DNA of 64,000 bases, from contig NC_089691.1 of the NCBI RefSeq assembly GCF_031753505.1, positions 20,594,085 through 20,658,084 of the forward strand, in the 5' to 3' direction. The notes below the pieces were generated by a model that was given only the letters and a program-made list of their open reading frames with translations, had not been told where the DNA came from and made no database searches. The DNA comes from Anomalospiza imberbis. Its lineage: Eukaryota; Chordata; Aves; Passeriformes; Viduidae. Of the stretch, positions 55,912-64,000 are shown in pieces (position 1 is the first letter of the stretch; the number at the start of each line of letters is the position of its first letter). Both the position numbers and the translations under genes were made by a program.

Positions 55912-58748
55912 GTGAGGAATTCTCCTGTCTTTAATCTGACCTGGGATCTGGACTCTCTTGAAGTTTATCAGCTCTTGATCCATATTGAAATTCACACTTA
56001 TTTTATTTCATTATGATGATTTCCCTTTCCGAGGAGATTGCTCCAGACTAGGGATGGAAAGAGTGGCAGGAAAGCTGTGTCAGCACAGGCAGAGGAGAAG
56101 GCGTCTCAATTCTGAGCTGCTTTTAGCCAGAGGTTTCCCATCTTCCTTTCCTTCCCCAAATCCCCCATTAGCATATTCATTAACTGTGAGGTGCTGACTG
56201 CGGTGCTCCCATGCTGGGCAAGAAATCGGGGAGCTGCAGCTCAGCTGAACTTGGATTAGACTGTAAATTAAATCCTCGGGCCACTCTTTGAAAAATTCTC
56301 AGAGGTTCAACTCTCTCTGAGGTCATTTGCTGTTATTTTGTGTTGTGGGTGTGCCCGAGATCCCATGGCCCCGGAGTTGATGTACAGAATGTGGGACCTC
56401 TCTTTTTCCAATAAACCTGCAGCCTGAATCCCAGACAGGGACATCCTGCTGATCTCCTCAGCAGCAGATCAGGGAGTGGAAGGTGATTTTGGGAGGATCA
56501 GGCTGGAAAATGGGACTCCCAAGCCAGGGAGAGCCACAGCTGCCGAGCTCCAGGCAGCGCTGCGTGCCCAGGTCCGAGCAGAACTCCTTCATCTGGACCT
56601 TCTGCTCTGCTTGTTCATTTCTGGATGCATGAAGAGCTCCTGAAACTTTTGGTCCTCGTGGCAAACAGTGGAGCAGAAACCAGGATAATGGAGCAGAATA
56701 GGCACGGCCTCCCAGATCTCAGGGGTCACTCTGGTCTGGGATGGCATGAAGGGAATGGAATAGTGTGACAGCCACTCTGAGCATGTCACCACTGGGATTA
56801 TGCATTTCCTTGTAAACATGGGAGAAGGGAGATGTTGTGCTGGCTCAGAGCTGGGATGACTTTTCCCAGGGATATAAAATGAGGTGTCACACAGCAGCAA
56901 ACCCATCCCTGCTCCCTCCAGGGTGTTATCCCAGCTGGAGACCACCACATCCCCCTGGAAGAACTCCTAGCTCAGCCTTGCCCTTGAGATGAAGGGCTCA
57001 GCCTCCCTGCAGGACATGGCCTGGCAAAATTAATTGATGTGTTTGATGAGATGATTCATTTGCTGGTTTGTCGACAAACGAGCTCGGCCAAACGCAGTGG
57101 CTTTGTGAGGAATCATAACCTAATTAATCCCATTTGAAAATAGAACAGAGCCATTTGAAATCACACTCATTGCCTCTGTAAACACTGACCACAATTAACA
57201 GGGCATTCTTCACAGTTATGGATAAATGGGGAGATATCCAGGCAGTCGTGGTGCTCAGTAACTTCCATCTTTCCAGTGATCCTGAATTAGTGCCCTTTGG
57301 AGAACCGCTGGAGAAATTCAAATTAGGGAATAATCAAGAGCCTCGGTAATGTGTACATATGGTAATATGGAATGTGTTACACAATTAAGTCAATGTTAGC
57401 TCAAGGAAAACCTTTGGAAATCATTCACCGCTCATGCAGTGCCAGACTGTGGGACCTCATAGCCCCACATCCCTCCCTGGACCTTCATGGCACAAAATTC
57501 ATTTGGATTTACACAACTTCCTGCTTCATATGAATGGGGAAACTTCATTTTCTTCACCTAATTTTTAAAATATTTTTTAAACCCAAATCAGGTATAAATC
57601 CCCAGCTTTCAGCTGGATATCTACATAAAAGCTGGATCAAACCCTGGTAGCACATGGAATGGAAGCCAGGACCCTGAGTGCAGGTCCTCAGCATCCCCCT
57701 GGGTGGGGAGAGGTGGCAGAGGGACACCAGGGATGGGCTGTGCATTCCTCAGGTTTTCATCAGCCCTTCCGACAGCCCGAGAGTGGAAAATACAGATTTT
57801 GTGGCAGAAAGAGCCATTTTGAAGAAAGGATGAAAACAAACTCTGAGTGAGACTGTGCCATACTACAGTGATCTTCCCCTGGGCCACAGGCAAATGTTCT
57901 GTCTAATCTTCAAATTTTTCTGACTGATTTGAAAAATAAGTTTCATTCCAGAGTTGTGCCTTTTTTTTTTTCCCCTCTCTTTCAGCTGCAGAGATTTTGT
58001 GATTTGTACTAACCTTGAAGATACAAAACAAAATATGTGCTAATGATATTCCTCTCTCCCAGCTGGTGTTGGCAACTCTTTTACTGCTCCACAGGACAAG
58101 TGCAAGTACAAATGCAAATACCAGAACCTTGTTGAGAGCAGAGTGTCCCACATTTCAGTGGAACCATTGGAACTACAAGACATGTAATAAAACAGTTTCT
58201 GCTCTGAATGAATAATTGAGCTGCTTCTGTGGGGAGGCCTCTAAAGAACCATGTGGCAGAATGTTTTTTAAGGCACTTATGAAAGCCATCCCACCTGGAA
58301 ACCATCCCACACACAGAGCCCATGTTGCTCTTCCTCTCAGCTTGCTTTAATTGCTCCTTCCATGGCTGTACCTCGGCTGAATGGGGAGGAAATTCAGCAG
58401 GAGACACAGAAAGCTGCTATTATTTTTAAGGTAGAGCAAGATTTCGAAATCAGAAAACACCATGGAAGTTGCTGGGAGGATTTTTTGTTTGGGAATTCTG
58501 TTCATTTAGCGAAATTCCTTCTGAGGAGATCAAAAAGAATATCAGAACACTTTTATGCTTGGCTATTGAATTAAATGATGCAGCTCTTTAAAAACTCACT
58601 GCCACACCCCTCACCTCACAGGTGCTGTGGGTGACACCCACCCGAAAATATTCCTCCTTAGGCAGGAAATATCCCTCAACCATCTGCTCCAAGTCACAGA
58701 GACCACAGCAGAGAGGAGTTTTTACATCCAGAAGACATTTTTAAATGG
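55912..58748. other. Unique sequence, nothing recognised
   Basis: A polyadenylation-type signal (ccaataaacctgc, about 56409) follows a GT-rich stretch, which might mark an eroded LTR, but no other LTR feature is visible. Nothing else is recognised. Confidence 0.45.
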
Positions 58749-58766
58749 AAAAAAAAAAAAAAAAAA
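58749..58766. repeat. Poly-A run (18)
   Basis: Uninterrupted A run, the first of three long A/T runs within 1 kb. Confidence 0.95.
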
Positions 58767-58836
58767 TCAGTCTTTCTCCTTTGGATAGGGAACAAACCCA
58801 CCAGCAGCAAGAACAATTAATATTACTAATTCTATT

Positions 58837-58857
58837 AAAAAAAAAAAAAAAAAAAAA
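58837..58857. repeat. Poly-A run (21)
   Basis: Uninterrupted A run 70 bp after the previous one. The intervening sequence is not recognisable. Confidence 0.95.
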
Positions 58858-59617
58858 GGTAATTTTGAGAGTATTTGTGTATATCTACATTTCCCTGTGT
58901 GAGAGGTTTGGCAGGAAAATCCAACCAGCTGGAAGTTCAGCACCAGTCTCCTGACAGGGGCTGAACACCCTCAGAGGTGCATTAGGCAGCCTGACTAACA
59001 CAGAGTGTAATTCCCATTCCTGGGTGTAAACTGGAAGTAAGGACCAGCCTCCCTGGCTCTGAGTATCATTTATGCCAAAGTTAGAGTTAAAGGGAAGATA
59101 TAAAAGCCTCCAAAGGTTTTCATTCCTGAAATGCAGACACTCAGGTGGAGAGGGAAGTGTCACTGTATCCTTGGAGGATTTGTCTGCTTCCAAGGACTAC
59201 CAGGGAAACTGGAGCAATCCAGTCAGGAGGACAAATTCCACTACTTTTTCTGGGTAATATTCCCTAGAATAAATGCATGCAGTGCTACTTTTTAATTCCA
59301 GCAATGCAGATGTTTGCTTTACATGGGACAAAATGATGTCAGTGCCAGATTCCTGTTCTCAGGGAGCTCCAGAGGAGTGTACACAACGTGCTTTGGATTC
59401 CCACATTTCCTTTATTTCATTCATTGCTTTATTACTCAATGCCTGATTAGCAATCCTCATGCTTAATTGCCCTCTAGCTTGTATGACTTGTAAACTCTCT
59501 GGTTAACACCACATTTCCCTTCTCAAAGTACCACAGTGACATGATCTGACATCTGTGATTTACCTCATCATTATCTCTCTTTTGTTTGTGGAGAAAAGGC
59601 TGCAGAGACCAGACTTG

Positions 59618-59619
<2 letters not shown>
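58858..59619. other. Unique sequence, nothing recognised
   Basis: Nothing recognised. Confidence 0.5.

Positions 59620-59652
<33 letters not shown>
59620..59652. repeat. Poly-T run (33)
   Basis: The longest uninterrupted homopolymer in the window. Length is likely uncertain in the assembly and variable between individuals. Confidence 0.95.
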
Positions 59653-59655
<3 letters not shown>

Positions 59656-60302
59656 AAGGCAAGCAGTGCAGAGCAGAGCATAAAGAAGAGCCAGGATATA
59701 TAAAGAATCAGGATATAACATTGATGTGTTGCAGGGAATCTTCTTCTATAATAGCACACACAAAGTTTCAAGAGATTTCAGCACTGAAAACTGAAAAAAA
59801 AATCAGTTTTAGGAAGTGAACAGTTTCATTCTGGGTGGCAAAAGTTTTGCAGCAGCTACTTGAAAACAAAAAGGGATTCTATTAATGCACAGGAATTCAG
59901 CCCATCCATTAGAGGTTTTCCTAAAGTTTACTGCTGATTTTTGGTATTTTCTTTTTGGTTTGCTCTTTTGCAATGAGTAAAGCTCGAGGTCATTTGCAGC
60001 CAAGGGCACCTGGATTTTTTCCATCCACCCAGACCTCCTTTACCCCTTTGGATTTCCTGCAGCCTGTGCTATGATTCCATTTATTAGGGAGCACCAATTT
60101 AATTCCCAGCAGCAGCAGACTTTGCAGGTAGATCCTTCAGTGAGGCCTCCTGCTGAGTATGGTGCTGCTCAGTGTGAGTAATGACACCAGGATTTGGGCT
60201 GCACTGCTACAGAAATCAGCCATTCTGCTGACCCTGGAGCAGCTTCATAATTCAATTACACAAGAGAAAAGTAGATCTGTAGCTGCAGAAACATGTTCTG
60301 CA
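59653..60302. other. Unique sequence, nothing recognised
   Basis: Nothing recognised. Confidence 0.5.
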
Positions 60303-60365
60303 AAGTCTACATTAAAAATAAACAACAAACAACTCAATAAAAACAAAACAACAACAAAAAAATAG
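60303..60365. repeat. A-rich (AAC/AAAC)n-like tract
   Basis: 'aacaacaaacaactcaataaaaacaaaacaacaacaaaaaaat', imperfect A/C low-complexity sequence. Confidence 0.8.
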
Positions 60366-61212
60366 AAACCCTTACACGGCAGCACAAGAACAGCCTCCCT
60401 CTTAACAATCATTTTGTGCAGGATCCTTTCCTCCAGCACTGACACAAAAACAATAAAGATCTCATGGCTGGTTAATAGTTCTGCCTTTAGGGAAGTGGAA
60501 ACAGAATTACCCAGACAAGAACAAGCCTTATGGCAAGTTCCTCTTGGGCTTAAGGACTCCACAGATTGAAGTGGCTTTTGCCCTGAAATATTTTCTGAAG
60601 TATCTCCATAAAGTGTTGCCAGATCAGCACTGTGGCCCATCTTTTAGAGGCAAAGAGAGTCTACCAAACACTGGCCCAGCAATAAAGCTGTGCCCAGGAT
60701 GCTCAGGGCCCCTCTGCTCCTGCACCCATCTCCTGTATCCTTCTTTTTATTTCCCCACCTCCCCAAAGAGGTGCACTTGGAGGGGCACCTCTGTAACACA
60801 TCTGTTCATTGCCACTGCTCCTCTCTGTGTCTGAAGCTGGGTACAGGGGTTTGTGTTCTCATCAGAGCAGGACTGCATTAGATATTAGGTGATTTAATAC
60901 CTCCCAAGTTGGTTGGAGAAAACCCAGCTTTGCCTAAGCTCCCACGTGATGATGCTCCTGGGTTTATTCTGCAAGCTGGATTTTGTGATCCCCCATTTCA
61001 GAGTTGCCAACATGGATTCTCTTGGAGTTTAAGAGCCAAATCCACTCCCTTTTTATCTTCACAACCAATAGCCTAATTAAAGAACCAACACGTGAAACCA
61101 TAGGTTTTATTTTGGAGAGAATGAAAGCCATTAAATCATAGAATTGTTGCAGTAAGGTAGAACAATCGTGAATAAAGGCTTCATAAAATCAAGCCTGCTC
61201 TTCTACAATCGG
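60366..61212. other. Unique sequence, nothing recognised
   Basis: Nothing recognised. Confidence 0.5.
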
Positions 61213-61581
61213 TGGCTGGCCTTGCCAAACTAGCACTTTGCAAATTCCCATGTGAAAGCAATCCTGGTGTGAGCAGTTCGTTAACATAACAATCTATTCC
61301 TGGGTAAAGAACAATCTGTATAAAATGTTTTTGCACTTTAGATAGAAAAATGAAAACTATCTCTCACAAACAACTTTCCCTGCAGGTACACATGGAGAGT
61401 TTGAGTGACCAATCAATACAGAATAACAATTTGTTACTAACCAATAAAGTAATTGTCAAAAACGCTCCTGACCAATTGGAGTCCCACACGAGGTCTGTAA
61501 AACCGTATAAAAAGGAGTTATGTGAATAAAGAATGGCCTTTTCCACCATGAAGAAAATGGAGTCTGTGTGATTTATTCCCA
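61213..61581 (+). mobile_element. Solitary endogenous-retrovirus LTR
   Basis: Plus-strand order of U3 ('ccaaactagcactttgcaaattcccatgtgaaagc'), a TATA box ccgtataaaaagg (about 61504), then the polyadenylation signal tgaataaagaatgg (about 61524), then a U5 ending 'gtctgtgtgatttattccca'. CCAAT-type boxes (gaccaatc, accaata, gaccaatt) lie upstream of the TATA, so the promoter layout looks intact. The start TGGCTGG and end CCCA are best guesses. The flanks aatcg/tatcg could be a degenerate target duplication. No internal genes. Confidence 0.65.
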
Positions 61582-62849
61582 TATCGAATCACTGAAGGGT
61601 TTGTGTGACACCAAGGCTGGAGTGGAGGGAGAGCTTTGTGAGCACTGGGTATTTATAACACCTGTGGAAATGATTCCTTTGTTTCACTAATGAGCTCACT
61701 GGTGAAACAAATCTGTCACCAGGCCTGGCTGGAGAGGTTTTCCCAAATCCTTCTGACATCTTCCCAGGGCAGCACGGAAAAACTGCCCCCACTATTTCCT
61801 CACACAAAGAACCTCATAAAGATCCTGTCTTCTGAGGAGAAAGGTCAATTTCCACACCACGTCCCCTGCAGTACCGAATCATGGACATCATTGTGTGGTG
61901 TAAAGGTGATTTATTCCCTGGGCACGTTGTCACTTGGGGTCTGCCAAGGCATTTGGGAATTTACCTTTTCCCAGGTTTTCCTTTCACTGATGTATTTCAG
62001 GGTAACAATGAGATAAATTAATGGCAAAGCAAAATTCTTTGTTTTCACGTCATGAGGTACATAAAAAAAGAAGCCTTTGATCTTGCCCCTCTACAGCAAA
62101 TAAACTTCAAATTTGTGAAGCTCATGGATAAAATGTGAAGTTTTCAGAGAAAACAGCAGAAAAAAATGGAAGCATTTGTGCTTTTGCAGAAGCTGGTCTG
62201 ATCTTGGGCAAAGGATGAAAACACAGAGGAAAGTGGTTTTGGATGGTCAGGAAATGAAGAAAATGCAGGACCAATTCCCTGCTCCGTGGACTCCAGACGC
62301 CCTGGGCAGACTTGTTTGTGCTGCTCAGTCCCTTGGTACATGCACAGTCCATAATATCCATTTAATATGGTGCTGAGAAGGAAATGACAGATTTAGGAGG
62401 TGCTGAGATGTTTTGGTAACAGGACCACAGGAGCATCTATCTTACATAAAAGAGAAATACAACCTGTCCCTGCTGGCATTTTGCTTCTGTGTGGGTGGAT
62501 ATGCAGAGTAAAAACACATCCTGAAAATACAAAAATCTCTGCCCTCACTCCTTGGAGCTGCTCCTTAGTCGTGCACAGCTCCTTGCTCTACCTAATGGTG
62601 GGCTGGGTCCAGCACCAGTCCCAAAAGCTGCTGCCCCAAATCCTACAGGGAGGTGTCTTCCTCTCTCCAGCCCTAGATACCAGTTTTGGAAAGTGTCCAA
62701 GTGTTTTCTCCAGCCTGGAGCCTGATTTCAGCAAGGAAATGTTTTCCCTTGAACATTCAGCATTGGTGGGAAGAACTTTGGGGCTGTTACAGACACCCCT
62801 GAGGGTGAAGTTCAAACCTCACCCCTGAAATCCCAGGTTGCAGGAGCCC
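61582..62849. other. Unique sequence, nothing recognised
   Basis: Frames of 108 and 142 codons (61690-62016, 62400-62828) have no recognisable domains, and the second runs toward the CR1 copy. No gene is called. Confidence 0.5.
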
Positions 62850-63078
62850 TGGGAATGGCTTCCCCTGTCCCAGGTGGCTCCAAGCCCTGTCCAGCCTGGC
62901 TTTGGACACTGCCGGGGATCCAGGGGCAGCCACAGCTGCTCTGAGCAACCCTGCCAGGGCCTGCCCACCCTCACAGCCAAGCACTTATCCCTTATAGCTG
63001 ATCTAAATCAACCCTCTTTCAGTTTAAAACCAATAACCCTCGGCCTACAACACATCCTGCTAAAAAGTTTGTCCTCCC
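62850..63078 (-). mobile_element. CR1: CR1 LINE fragment lacking its tail
   Basis: Inverted: 'ccctgtcccaggtggctccaagccctgtccagcctggctttggacactgccggggatccaggggcagccacagctgctctgagcaa', 'gccagggcctgcccaccctcacag', 'cagtttaaaaccaataaccct'. The final ~60 bases of the CR1 3' end are missing or too altered to see. Confidence 0.92.
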
Positions 63079-63137
63079 GCCAACTGGTGCTTAAAACAGG
63101 GAATTCCCTGTTTCCAAAGAGGCACTTCCACAGCAAC

Positions 63138-63176
63138 ATTTGGGATGGAAAAGACCTTTAAGGCCACCTTTAAGCA
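63138..63176 (-). mobile_element. CR1: CR1 LINE tail scrap
   Basis: 'tgggatggaaaagacctttaaggccacctttaag' resembles the inverted CR1 3' end but is only about 38 bases. Confidence 0.5.
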
Positions 63177-63406
63177 CGTCTTTGCTGCAGCCCTGAAGGA
63201 GCTGTCTCAGAGCCTGGAGTTCAAACTTTGCTTGTGCACTCAGATTTCTCTGTGCATCTGCTGAGCCTGGGTTTTTTGGGAATTTTCCTGCTCTGCTGTC
63301 AGGTGCAGGATCCTCTGAGCTACAAGCACGTGCACTTGTGTTATTTCTGCACTGAATCCCCGACCTTCAGGTGCTCTTTTCTTCTTGTGCAGTAAGAATT
63401 CCCGGT

Positions 63407-63474
63407 TAAATGATTGGACTTGATAATCTTACAGGGCTTTTCCAACCTTAAGCATTCCAAGATTCCAGGGAGAG
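63407..63474 (+). mobile_element. CR1: CR1 LINE 3'-end scrap
   Basis: 'aaatgattggacttgataatcttacagggcttttccaaccttaagcattccaagattcc' follows the CR1 terminal order (ggactagatgatctt...ggtcttttccaacctt...attctatgattc). Confidence 0.8.
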
Positions 63475-64000
63475 CAGTGGTTCTGCTTCTCCTCCAAGGC
63501 AGAAAAGGGAGGAATAACAGAATCTGCCATTTAGCACCTGCATTTTGTACCTGTCTTGTCCTTTCTGTGTCCATGAGTCACCTGCCTCCCACCAGGTGTA
63601 ATCAAAGTCCTTTCCTTTCCCCCAGCTGATTTCCTTGCTAAAAACACCCACACTTCTGCCTGTCTGCTGCTAAAAAGGTCTTATTGGGATCACTCATTTA
63701 AAAAATCTATATACAACCTACAAATAATTGCAATCTATTTCATAAATCACTGTCCTGCTCAGCAATCCAAAGCACAGCCAGGAAAACTCCTGATCCTGAA
63801 GGACAACAAGGAAGGGAGCACAAGTTCTTATATCTCTCCTTGGTCCAGTGGGAAATACCAGGAGATGACACCAGAGGCCTTTGCAGTATCAAATAAATGG
63901 GAATAAAGCACTTTGACTCATGGAAAAAGTGGGAATGAAACTGAAATTGTTGGAGAGGAGACATTCTCTGGGATCTTGAGATGTTCTCCAGTGAGATTTT
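63475..64000. other. Unique sequence to the window edge
   Basis: Nothing recognised. Confidence 0.5.

Noticed and set aside
62400..62828. 142-codon plus-strand frame
   Set aside because: No domain seen and composition is unremarkable. It stops just before a CR1 fragment.
1..64000. Bacterial or phage-type gene systems, CRISPR arrays, operons
   Set aside because: CR1 LINEs, ERV LTRs, microsatellites and absence of dense long frames make this vertebrate nuclear DNA. No direct-repeat/spacer array is present.

Overview
This window is nuclear DNA from a bird, most likely a songbird or close relative. The main evidence is about 25 fragments of the avian LINE CR1. They end in short 3' tails such as 'attctatga' and carry the songbird-type body ('ggacagggcttggagcagcctgg', 'ggcagggacaccttccactg'). 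Several solitary endogenous-retrovirus LTRs of songbird type support this. I see no prokaryotic gene organisation, operons, rRNA, tRNA or CRISPR array. I recognise no protein-coding gene. The longest open frames lie in GC-rich CR1 copies or come from simple repeats. The window reads as intergenic or intronic DNA of a large, AT-rich, gene-poor locus.

Layout. 1-5.1 kb: a probable LTR at the left edge (43-480), a (TA)n tract next to a CR1, a G-poor A-rich stretch (2.70-3.02 kb), and an AT-rich TAAT-motif stretch (4.1-4.56 kb). 5.1-15.7 kb: scattered CR1 fragments and an unannotated stretch near 14.0-14.6 kb that looks like conserved non-coding DNA. 15.7-22.2 kb: a minus-strand LTR, more CR1, an 81-bp tandem amplification of a CR1 tail, and a plus-strand LTR. 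22.9-38 kb: CR1 fragments, three exon-like candidates (23.5, 32.0 and 35.0 kb), and an unannotated stretch at 28.3-29.0 kb. 38-49.5 kb: few repeats, with an imperfect inverted repeat at 41.3 kb. 49.5-54.1 kb: two independent solo LTRs of one family, each with its own 6-bp target duplication, flanking a CR1 and a heptameric AT-rich array. These are followed by a 160-bp near-perfect hairpin. 54-64 kb: sparse, with long A/T runs, one more plus-strand LTR (61.2 kb) and CR1 fragments at the right end.

No interacting gene system is visible. The items most worth following up are the 160-bp hairpin (53850-54009), the exon-like candidates with good splice signals (especially 31972-32078 and 34865-35075), the 41.3-kb inverted repeat, and the twin solo LTRs. 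Conservation and transcription could not be tested here, so exon and conserved-element calls are held at low confidence.
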